Assembly: GCA_009760855.2 (NCBI GenBank)
Contig: WPIO01000075.1
Location: forward strand, 742,501 to 806,500
Direction of reading: 5' to 3'
DNA length: 64,000 bases
DNA from: Cristatella mucedo
Lineage: Eukaryota > Bryozoa > Phylactolaemata > Cristatellidae
In this document: positions 31,901 to 43,900 of the stretch, piece by piece
Position numbering within the stretch: position 1 is the stretch's first letter
Layout: each line of letters opens with the position of its first letter
Program-made: the position numbers and the translations under genes
The notes under the pieces: model-generated
What the model saw: the letters and a program-made list of their open reading frames with translations, nothing else
What the model was told of the DNA's origin: nothing
Databases searched by the model: none

Positions 31901-34900
31901 AGTTACTCTCAGATCTTATTAACTTGATATAAAAAACTGCGGAAGCAATTGGTTCTGTGAATGAGCCAATTGGCAAAAGAAGGCAGACCGGTAGAACGGC
32001 AAACGTCTTAATGCACCACATGGTTCTTGAAAAAGCATGATGGCCACTGCTTTTCAACAAGGAAAAAGGCACGCCACTCTTCCAGTCAGCTTTTTGGTCA
32101 TCGAATTACGGTCCACGAGCCCTACATTAAGCACATACTCGTAAACCATAATTTAAGTCTTCTCTTGCTAAGGAACATTCGGCATTCTTCACAAGTTAGC
32201 AAACATTTAGTGCTGCAGAGCTAGGCTCGGTGACCATATCTTAGGATACATTTCTGGCTGTGATCCAGCATCCGGCACAGCCGAAGACAAGCGCCACGTT
32301 TAGAAGTAATTGAAAACAGGTAATATTATGCTTAGGGTTTCAAATTTTAGCAGATACACGGTCCCATGCCTGATAATAAAAAAACTCAGCAAGCTCGTAA
32401 TATTTAAGCATATACATTTTTCTGCATGATTTTTCTGCATGATTAAAGAAATTGGACGCCAATATCCAACATAATAATAATAATACATTTGATAAAGCGC
32501 CCTCAGAGAACTCAGTGGCCAGAAGAGCTCCGATTAGGCGACCCAGTACCAGGTTGTGTGATATAATGCTGGCAGATTTTGAGTCTGAATATTTTTCCTG
32601 TAGTTATTTCCTCTAATACCTCACGATCCATGTAGAGCCGATAGAGCCACAAGATTGAAATGTTTAGGCGGCACGCGAAAGAGTAACCACTACGAGGACT
32701 TCATTCAGAAGTGCCGGTCCAGCGAATAGAGATTTTCGCTGCTAGCATTTCAAACGGACGTATACGGTTTTCGCTACATCGGCATCTTTTAACCCAATCC
32801 CGTCATAGAATGTCTGGGCAAGCACCTGCAGCAAGCGGATCAAGGGGTTAGCCAATGCCTCAGTGGAACAACTCGGTGCTTAGATACGGTAGATGAGCTC
32901 CAAATTATTGAATGGTGTATCGGGGCTCCAGTAAGTAGCGAGCGAGCAAGACAAGAGCATGACAAGCGTTCGCTCGAGCGCTCTTCAGGCAGGAGCGCTC
33001 TGTAGCCAGCCAGCATTGTCTGTGCACCGTCGACAGTGCATAGGCCCACGGCGTCGCGACCCAGAAGACAGTGCCGTGGCTGTCGGTCACTCGCTATAGC
33101 GCCGCGTCTTCTGAGATGCCGTGAGCAGCCCGGCATAAATCACCATTGTGCGAACCGGGACCAAACCTTTTTTCTTTTGGTCAGTCAAAATATTGAGGTT
33201 GGATGTAGAGGCACTAGTCGGCAGCACAATATAGAGCAAGCAATAGTCAACTTTACCTGCAAGCCATTGTATTAGCTGATTCAATAGCCTCATTTGTACA
33301 GCGGCTATCATGACCGCTTGCAGTTGGAAATAGTGGATCGCCAACTGCTGGGTTCAATACCACGACCTCGGTCGTAAAGAGCGAGCACATTACTTCGTTG
33401 GCTAAATCGGCTGCTGTGGCCTTGCAGCTGATGGTGGTCAGCCAAAACTCTGAGTCAGGCAGATTTGTACTACCTATGTTTTCTCTCACCGAATCCTGAT
33501 GCCTGAGGTTCATGCGGCCTTGAACCGCTTGTTCCCTTTAAAGCATGCGGCCTTGAACGTGTGAACTGCATTTGAACCCGCCGTGTCTCACTAAGTTGGT
33601 GTTGCTAACCAAAAGTCATCGAGTAGCACTATTTTTGTGTCACCTGTCCCTTGTTTCCATTCGTATGTAGCTTGTGCAAGTCCAGACCGCATTGCGCTCG
33701 AGGGTAGCAAGAATGCCGAACCAAAGCTCATCAAGTAAGTGATTCATTCGAAAACGTGGCATACTCACGCTGGCACGACTCCACGTAAGTCCAAGTGCCG
33801 TCCGCTGAGCACGTCACGCTTGCCGATGTCAAACGATTCGAGAACCAGTATCCTCGATTGCAGGAATAAGCCAGAGTTAGCCCATTGTCGACCGAAAGTA
33901 ATGCATTGCCGGAGGTCATCAGCACGGTGCCATTTTGTATGACAGGCGGTGCCCCGCAAACTGAAAAGAATATTTGTGACACCCGAGTGACATGCTACTT
34001 TGCTCTAATGCGAACCGTCGACATTAATAATGGGTCAATGGAGCTCAATTGATTCCACTGTGAAGCATTCTTATGGTTCCAAGTGAGACGACAAGATTTA
34101 GCTCTTTTGTTTTCTTGATGACGCTCGAAAACTACCCAATCACGTCAATCTCATCCAGCAAAGTTGGAACACTCGGGGGAAGTAGGTAGAGCGAGATAGC
34201 TGCTGCTACGACGGCGCCTTCAAGGGCCTGCTAATTCCGAGCTCAGCCAGCAACCTAATGACTGAATCCTTAAAAAGTGCTGCTAAATCGCTTCTGCGGA
34301 GAAATGCCATTTCCCTGCGAGTCGATGCTAGCATCCACGGCGCCTCAGAACCGGTGGACCCAGGCGGAAGCGGAAGCAGTCGACCTCGGCTGGCCGTGAG
34401 ATCTAATCAGGCCCATATGCAATTTTCTGCTAATGTCGCGTCACGCCTCTCCTGGTAACTGCGGACAGCTGCCACCGAGTTAGGCCGACGGCGCTTGGTG
34501 GCAAGCGCTGCCGAGTAGAGCAGCCTGGTCTTGTACACTGAGCAGACTCCAGAAGCTGACTGACCTTCGCAAGGTCAAATGACAGCATCGAACCTCTCGA
34601 GCCGAGGCGACTCACCTTGAGAGCGCTCGCAAATGTACGGCATCAGGCGGTCGCAGGGCTTATCCTTCCAGAATCCCTGAATAGACAGCTGGGCGCAGTT
34701 GCCTAGACCCTCTGGATAGCCGAGCATCCAGTTGCTGTAGGAGATGTTGACAGACGATCCGTTGCTGCCCGCCACGAGCCACACGCCGCCATCGCTTCTT
34801 TCCCACCCGTCGATCCAGTAGCCGAGGGCAGACCCATCCGGCCTGCGAGTGTAGATAGCCAGCAGCAACAACAAGAAAACAGTCATGGCGTGTGATCACG

Positions 34901-37900
34901 AGTGCGTCGCTGACACTTTGCAGTCAACGTGCGGCATATGGTTTACGATGCTATGTCAGCAGTACCACGCGAGTCAAATGTGCTGACGATGCTAAGTAGT
35001 AGCGAAGTGCACAGGCGACGGCGTCGGAAAAACAAGGAATTTTGCTCGCGACTCGATCTCTTAGTTAATCCGCAAGAGCCTAGCAAAAATGAAGCTTAAC
35101 TCGATGGACTCACGAAAACTCGGAATTTCAGCTAACCGGATGCTGGCGGATCAGTGGAGCTGCCGAGGCGACCTTCACCGTCACTGAATACAAGTGGAGC
35201 TAGAGAATGCATGCATCTCCAAAAGGCGACAATAATTCAACCAGTCGGATAAGGACCGTCTGCTTAATGAGCGAGATTCGCAGTTAGGCCAATATTGGAG
35301 CAGGTGCGAAGAGTGATTACTATAGTTTGCAGCGAGGTGAAGGTTAGGGGACAGCTGATCAAGCAGCTGCCGATGGAATCTGAACACCTGTACTTTTAAA
35401 GAGCAAATACTGCCACAATATAAACTAGTTTGCTTGTTCAGACACACAGCCCTTATGAATGACTCTAGAATGACTAGTTCGTTGTTTAAACGATGCCCTG
35501 TGAAAGATTACATAAACGGTCGGTAGGTTGGCCCGTCAAAACTGAGGGACACGCCCTTCTCAACGAGCACGTGTCTACTTCAGTGGGACAGGCAAGAACA
35601 GTGTCCAGCGTTCAGCGGGACAGGCCAATGTCAAGCGGCATATAATGCCTGATGTTGGTCCCAATGCTTGCGGCAGCCGCCGGCATCCAAGCAAGCCTTT
35701 TCACGTTCTTAAGCCTCGGCGAAAAATTCTTTCACGCTTTTGAATCGTCTGCACGAGTCTATTCACAGTTCCGACGATCAAAATTGTGAAAAGTGAAAAA
35801 ATTCGGGGGAGGGTCGGACTTGAGTAGGGAATACAATTCCTCTAGGTTTGATAGGTCCGCTTATTAAAATGTTGAGACTTTTTAAAATTGGAGGAGCTTA
35901 AAAGCGCTCACTCGCATGCAGTTTTTCAAGCAGAAAATAGTGGCGGCTATCGAAACGAAACTCAATGCTTCCGTGGCTACCAGGTAGCTTAGGTGTAGTT
36001 ACCCCCACCCCCGCCCACCCACCCCCCAGGTGGCACGTGAGCACCAGCAGCACCCACTCGATCGCATCGTTCGCTTATGCAATGTGGAATCTTCAGCAAA
36101 TTTCTGGAACCTTCTTAAGTTGTCTCCAGCTTGCTTGCGGAGTTTTCCACTCCTCTCTTTATGCGAGTCTCCATACTCGGCTTCTCTCCCCCAAAATGCT
36201 GTGATGCACGATGACGTAGTCGCCCAAATCTGTCGCGAAAACATGTGCACAATCTGTGGGCCTCTGCCTTTGAAACTCGCCCCCCCCCCTGCAACCAGCA
36301 TCTGCCTTTCTACTTAGTCGAGTGAGCCAGTCTCCTCTAGCCCGACCGACGAGGTGCCGGAGGTTCCCGAACTCCATGCCGTTGCTGAGGCGACCGAGTT
36401 GTGTTTGATCTATTTCGACTGAGCAGAAGTTTCAATAGGCCAAAGCTGCACGCTGCCCAAGGCTCTTGACCGTAAGGCAGCGAGCTCAGTTCAGCTACTT
36501 CCCAGCCCCCCTCGTTTCTGGCTACGCTCGCCACGTATCGAGCGCCATGACGACACGTGCCGCCAGACTCGCGTCGCTGGCTGCAATGGGCATATCTTCC
36601 GAACCTTTAGTTGTAAATCTTAGCCGACCGCGTGCTAAGATTTTTAGCAGTGTTTTATGTTCAGGCTAACAGCCACAATCGGAAGCAACAAAGTAAACAC
36701 TCCCTGAGCTCTAGCCAACCGCCTTAATAGACCGGTCTTAATGAAGCCGTGGCTTCGCTCAGTTCAGACGAGCGGCTACGTACAGCCGCTCGCCCGACAC
36801 TGCCGCCGCTGCTGCTGTTGAGCAAACATAACGTCGACTTAGTTTATTAGTTTATCCGAGCTTTGTAGTCCGCCGGGCAGTCCCTGTCGGGGGGGGGGGA
36901 ACAGATTGCTCGTAGTTTCTGGTTTGCAACCAGGCTGCGAAGTCAAGGGACTGAGCCACCGACAGCGACTCACGCTGTCGCTGAATCAAGACCCGTGATT
37001 TTCGCCAGAAAGGCGTTCTCGTCGCTGTCGCCGATGTTCGTTAGCTGGCCCCCCTTGGTGTGGCATGACGTGACGGCCGCCTCCCGGCGAAGCTGGCCGG
37101 TTGAGCGGCTCGAATTAGTGTAGCAGTGGCTTCCGTAGAGCGACCAGCCAGTCATACAGAGTCCAACTACAAGCAACAATGATAGGAACGATACTATGGC
37201 GAACGATTCTTTGTAGGGCCTCAGCGAGCCCAGTCTCGCTTTTAGGCAAATTTTTTCCAAACGGTAGACAGGAAGCACGTAGCAACGGATTGGAAACAAA
37301 AGCTATCTCCCGCGCGTAAGCAATCTGCCAGAGGACGACTCTCGCTGGCGGTGCGAATGCTGCGCTGCGACGATCGGGTGCGCTAGTAGTTTTTTTTTCT
37401 CAAACATCGTCGGTTCAGTGGATGTCGCGCGTGGCTGTCAGCCGGTAGTGACTTCTTGACTGCTTCGAGAGTACACGAGCTGAAGGCACGGCCTTTCCAG
37501 CAAATGATATAAGGGTTCGCTAGAGGCGGCGGCTGAGCGACTGGAGTTGGCAGAGCGGGCGGTACGACACGAAGCTCGGAAAGCGCTTCTGGATAGATGA
37601 GTGCGAGCGAGTGAATGGGTGGACGAAAATGCTATCGACCGAGCGACAAGTTAGTTACATTGCTGGCGGAAGTGGCGCCACAAGTGCAGGTCGTTGAGAG
37701 GTGGTGCGGTTGTTCGTGACAGATAAGCCTGGCTTCCGAGTTCCGCACGTTGATGGACCGACTTTGAGAATCTTATTGCACGGATAGGCAGAGCTCTGAG
37801 CAGTGCGTCTCGCGCAAACTCAGACGGGATGTCCTAAATGCATTGATACCCTCGGCTTCGGTATCAATATCTAGGCAGGCCCGAATGTTCGCAGTAGCAC

Positions 37901-40900
37901 ACCGCTAAAAGTAGGCAGACTTGATGGGAGAGCCAGTTTGGTTGGCTGGCATGGTCAAGGTAAAAAGAAAGCCTAGATTCCATGCAGAGGCTTCGGGAAA
38001 TGTGCTTGCCTGGCCCATTTTGAGTGTGTCGCTTTGCAGTTATTGAGCGACCCTGGGTTTCCACATGACTATTAAATTAAGTTACTAAACTCGTTGCTCT
38101 CAGACAGACGACGTCCGCATACTAGGAATTCGTTTAGCTGGGTCCGATTCATTGATGTTCAATCCAGCAGACCCCATTCGTCTGCCGAATGCCAAGGCCG
38201 CAAGGATTCTTGGGCTTGTGGCAAAGTCCACGCCAAGTTTATCTCACCGAACAACCTACAAAACGTCTCATCTCTTTCGGCAGCAGTAGCCTATCCATAA
38301 GTTTTAGCTTGCATCTGTCTTATTTGGCTTGGAGCTTGCACAAGGCGTGCTCGGATGTATCTAACCGATGAGCTACAGGAGCGGCGGAGTAACAGCGAGT
38401 CCTTGCAGCTTACCTGGGCATCCCGATCAAGTCGCAGCTTACCTTGGCATCCAGACAAAGGTGGTAGCACGGACCAGAGGCCCGTGCTCAAACAAGTCGC
38501 AGACATAATTTCGAGGCCGCCGGGGAAAGCCGTGCCGAAATCGCAAGTCCACGTAGACACCGAGCCATAATTTCCTTTGCCATCCGAGATCCTTTGTACA
38601 GCCGACGGCACAGGAAATATCGGACACGTTACATCTGAAGCAGGAAAGTTACGTCTGAAGAAATACTCTGGCAGGACTTTTAAGCCATTTGACTAGCGGA
38701 CCAGTATTGCGGTATTAAGCATACTCTGAAATAAGAAAATATCAAGACTTGTCACTCTTTGAAGAACTCTATGTCTCAAAAGAGTGACTAATCGGAAGTC
38801 AGGATGGAATCAACTCGGTGGGGCTGTGCGACTGTATCCAACTATTCGGAGTTATTCAAGTGTCTAGAAATGCTAATGTCACTATGTAATCGCTAAGAGC
38901 CATCGGTTGGTTGCCTCTTTAGGCGAACGTTCCCGCGAACAACGGGAACAGAGGGTAAGTGCTCTCTTTCGCTGGTGCCGAGTCTGTTGGCAGATCCTCA
39001 GTGGGAGTCGTGCTGGAAATGAGCAGCCAAATGATCTGAATGTTTAATGGAGTTTCAAGGGTCGCAGAGCTTCGCTAGACCCTTTTGGCTGGGCTACCAA
39101 AGAAAGCTATTACAAAGCCACTACAGCGGACTATAAATATGGCTGCAAGGCTGGTCTTCAAGTCCCAGCGGTTTGAGCACGTGTCACCTTTGCTGGAAGA
39201 GCTAGGATGGTTGCCGGTTGAACAAAGGATACAGAACAAAGTTCTTACGCTGACCCACAAGACCCGCCACGGCTTGGCTCCTTCGTACCTAGCTGAACTG
39301 CTGCATCAGTTTCAGCCTGTTCGCGCCCTCAGGTCCTGTGTGGACAATAAATTAGCTGTCCCATTCCTCCGCTTAAAGACAGTTGGCGACAGAAGCTTTA
39401 GCTCTGCAGGTCCTAGACTGTGGAACTCGCTTCCACAATTCTTGCGCAACGACATCTACTCTCCAACTGCCGACTATGGCACATCTTTTCAGCGGTCCTG
39501 AACTGCTACTTCTATGCTACTCACTACCTCAACTGCTCTCCTAACTCTGCTATGCTTCCCACTTTCTCGTACTTCTAGAGCGCCTCTCATCTCGCCTGGG
39601 CATCACTGGCACTGCTCTGCAGTGGTTCAGGTCCTATCTCAGTGGGAGACTCCAGAGTGTTGACGTGAATGGACAAAGATCATCTGAAGAACCTCTAAAA
39701 TATGGAGTACCTCAGGGCTCTGTGCTAGGTCCGGTCCTTTTCACCGTTTATACTCTCCCTCTCGCTGATGTGATTGCCAAGCACAATCTAGGCTTTCACT
39801 TCTATGCGGATGACACTCAGTTGTACCTTTGCTTTGATCCCTCCCAGCCTTCGAGCACCTCAAATTCTCTCAACTCACTTGCTGCATGCATTGATGACAT
39901 CCGATCATGGATGGCAGCAAATTTTCTAAAACTAAACGATGATAAAACTAACTTACTAGTTATGGGCAAACCTAGTGTTATTCAGAAATTGGAAAGGCTG
40001 ACTTTCAAAATTGGCTCTGCCAGCATATCTCCAGTTGCATCAGCTCGAAATCTAGGTGTCATATTCCAAAGCGACCTCTCGTTAGACGACCACATCAGCT
40101 CCACAGTCAAATCAGCCTATTTTCAGCTTCATAACATTGCTAAAATTAGGGCTTGTTTAGATAAGGATACCACGTCCAAGTTGGTCCATGCATTCGTGAC
40201 ATCTCGTCTCGACTTCTGCAACTCACTGCTTACTGGCCTACCAGCATTTGCGATCAGGCGATTGCAGCTGGTGCAAAACTCTGCAGCTAGGCTTGTCTGT
40301 CGTGAGCGTCGCAGTTGCCACATTACTCCACTTCTCGCCGACCTGCACTGGTTACCAGTCAAGCAACGGATTGACTTCAAGGTTTTGTCGCTCACTTTTA
40401 GGTCTCTTCATTCTATGGCTCCAGCCTATCTTTCAGATATACTACCCCATCAGGCAAAGCATCGTACCACTCGCTTTTCGGAATCCAACAGTCTAGAAAT
40501 ACCTCGTACAAACCTTAAATCCTTTGGAGACCGTGCATTTAGCTCGTATGCTCCCACAGCCTGGAACTCCCTCCCGACCTGCATCAGAACATCCCCTGAC
40601 CTGACCACATTTAAAAGGAACTTAAAAACACACCTATTTAGGACAGCATTTACTGGGTCCCTGTGATTCGTCCTTCACGTGCTTATGCGTGCTGAAACTG
40701 TGCATGCTGCCACTAACCACATTTGCATGCTGACCCTGTGCATGTCACCCCTAATCATGTTATTCATTTTGTTTGTTTTTCAAGCATGATTTTACTTACC
40801 ATTCAACTGCATTTCCCTTTGCAGCAAATGTAAAGCACCTAGAAAGAGATTAAGTTCTCTGAGGGCGCTTTATCAAGTGCAATATTATTATTATTATTAT

Positions 40901-43900
40901 TTTTTGTTGCGTGAGACGAAGTCTGTTGGCTACCGAATGCGTACCGAAAGCCGCTTAGGCTGTGAGTGAGCTATACAAAACTCTCGTGCGTAACACCCAC
41001 ATGGTCTTTATGACTCTGTGGAGTTACTGAAGGAGATACATTACATTACATTACATTAGACCGTGTTGAGGCCATGGTCGAGCTCGTGTGGCTACAAACC
41101 CGGAAGCCCCTCGTCGCCCAAGCGCTCGTCGCAAGGGGCTTTGCGCGGCAGGACGAGCACTATCCTTGAGTGCGTGGCTCCAAGCCAGAGGTCAGAACGC
41201 GAGGTCTGCAAGGCACGCGGCGTTGCTAACGCTACTTATCTACGCCAGGCCCGTGGCAGGCGGGTGCCGGGCCCATTGAAACGGGCGCGCCAATTGGATC
41301 AGCCGGATTATAGCTGATAATCATTGTTGGCGAGTATAGAATTAATAATAATGATAATAATTCATTTGATAAAGCGCCCTCAGATAACTTAATCTCTCTC
41401 TAGGCGCTTTACATTTGCTGTAAAGTGAAATGCAATTGAATGGTACGTAAAATTGTGCTTGAAAAACAAATGAAAGGAATAATATGGTTAGGGGTGACAT
41501 GCACAGGGTCAGCATGCAAATGTGGTTAGTGGCAGCATGCACAGTGTCAGCACGCATAAGCACATCAAGGACGAATCACAGGGACCCACTAAATGCTGTC
41601 CTAAATAGGTGTGTTTTTAGGTTCCTTTTAAATGTGGTCAGGTCAGGGGATGTTCTGACGCAGGTCAGGAGGGAGTTCCAGGCTTTGAGGGCATATGAAC
41701 TAAATGCACGGTCTCCAAAGGATTTAAGGTTTGTACGAGGTATTTCTAGACTGTTGGATTCCGAAAAGCGGGGGGGGGGGGTACGATGCTTGGCCTGATG
41801 GGGTAGTATATCTGACAGATAGGCTGGAGCCATAGAATGAAGGGACCTAAAAGTGAGCGACAAAACCTTGAAGTCAATCCGTTGCTTGACTGGTAGCCAG
41901 TGCAGGTCGGCGAGAAGTGGAGTAATGTGGCAACTGCGATGCTCACGGCAGACAAGTCTAGCTGCAGAGTTTTGCACAAGCTGCAATCGCCTGATCGCAC
42001 ATGCTGGTAGGCCAGTAAGCAGTAAGTTGCAGAAGTCGAGACGGGATGTCACGAATGCATGGACCAACTTAGATGTGGTATCTTTATCTAAACAAGCCCG
42101 AAGAATTGTGCGATAATCTACGGTCGAGGCTGTACAAAAGCCGTCAGCTAGGATTGGCTGCCAGTTGTGATTCCGGACTCGGCATTTGAGCTAATGAGCT
42201 CCAGCCGGCGTGGCCCAAGTGGTTTAGGTGCTCGCCCCGACCAAGGTCTGGCCGAGGTCGTGGGCTCAAGCCTCGTGGCACATGTGAAGCGCCTGAATAG
42301 AGATTAAGTTCTCTTGGGGCTCTCTACCCAGGAATTATATATATTAGGCTCGAGAGCCGTTGGTGTACGTCATGGCTGCCGTTGAACGCCGGTAACCGTC
42401 CGCTGCTGTCAACTAGACTTGTCTACGTTATGGATACGGACTTGATACGTTAAGATATGAGCGGTCTTCGTCGCAGCCGCGGATACTTGCGGCATACCTG
42501 CGTGCATTGGTGCAGCACCTACGAGTACCTAGCCGTACAGCGAGCTTCAGGCATTGCAGCAAATGTAAAGCGCCTGGAAAAGATTGAGTTCTGTGAGGGC
42601 GTTTTATCAAGTGCATTATTATTATTATTAATATTACTATTATTGTTATTATTATTATTACCAGTGTTCGTTGCTTGTCAGCTGAGACCGTGCGGCCTAG
42701 TTCTTACAGGACGTGAAAGCCGAACGTCACATGGTTTTTAACCGCTTGCTAACCCTCCCCCCAAAAGGTGGCCGGGCAGCGTCGCATCGTAAGACGCCGA
42801 ACCTGGTTGCCGCTCTGGTTTGACCCAGTAGTTATGGTGCAGGACTCAACCAAGGTCAAGGTGAATATATTTGACGGCTGAGGTGGTGGGCTCGAGCCCC
42901 GAGGCGAATGTGAAGCTCCCGAACAAAGATAATGATTAATTTATCTAAGGTGCCATAGAATGAATTATTGTTATTATTACCCCCTCCTTGCTGGCAGCCA
43001 GGCGTCCTGTGAGACGCCATCCGGATTCAGAGGCGAAGCCGGCGTTGCGACGAGTGGCAGGGGTGGCACCTGCTATACCAAGCCAAGCGTGGGAGCCGAG
43101 TCTGACAACCGGTCGGGCGGCCGATGGTCTCTGGGTGCTTGGCCAGACCCCCTCCGTGCCACCCGGGCGCTCAAATACTGGCTTCGCCACTGTACAGATT
43201 GGGAAGTCGCTCTAGACGTTTGTCAGGCATTCTCCGCGAAACTTAAGGTGTACGCCTTTGGCGTATTAAAGATGTTGCTCCTCAAGAAAGACATTGGTTT
43301 CCTTCTAGGTAGGACTAAAATGCCTGCTCGAGCCTCCGGATGCCACTTTGTTGTTCACTGAGTTGGTTCCGACGAAACGTTCTACATACATTTTGTAGGC
43401 ATCGCCAGATAATTCTTTTCTATAGGTCTACGAAGGCTCGGCTATCGGTCATCAGATATGGATTTTCTAATAAATAAGATCTTCTATTTTTGAGAACGAG
43501 AGATGATAAAGAGCCTGATACAGACGGCGAGCACTTCCGGTGGCACAGCTGCAAGAGGTCTCGCCTCCGCAGATCATCTTCTGGGTGGTGCATCATCTGT
43601 CACTCTAAATACTTCTCACCATTTCTTTTTATAAGAGGTCTATCTAAAGTGGCACCGCCAGTTGAGCGCCGCCCTAGCGAAGAGATTCTTGTTACACGAA
43701 GTAAGAGACCGTCAATTTTTTTCGAGGGGGCTAAGAAAAAATATAAAAAACTAAAATGGTAATGATGACACGAAGTCGGGAAAATTTAACTAGCCCTCCA
43801 AGAGAACTAAGTTTGTTTCTGAGAAACAATTTTGATATGCTGCAAAGACAGCACATCGATGGCGAAGGATAATATATAAGGTTTTCGAAGACATTCCAAG

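Larger units (their letters stand above)
31038..33768. other. intron between sushi exons 7 and 8
   Basis: Mostly unique AT-rich sequence with a LINE-A stub and one SINE-W. I looked for sushi-type exons on the - strand and saw none. Confidence 0.5.

Noticed and set aside
34575-34886. ATG-started lectin frame with [10 protein letters not shown] as a signal peptide
   Set aside because: Those residues are the pyrimidine tract of the acceptor; the exon is internal and in phase 2.
41080-41210. Sushi-like SCGYKPGS motif on the + strand
   Set aside because: Wrong strand, lacks the other conserved Cys and Trp, weak borders.
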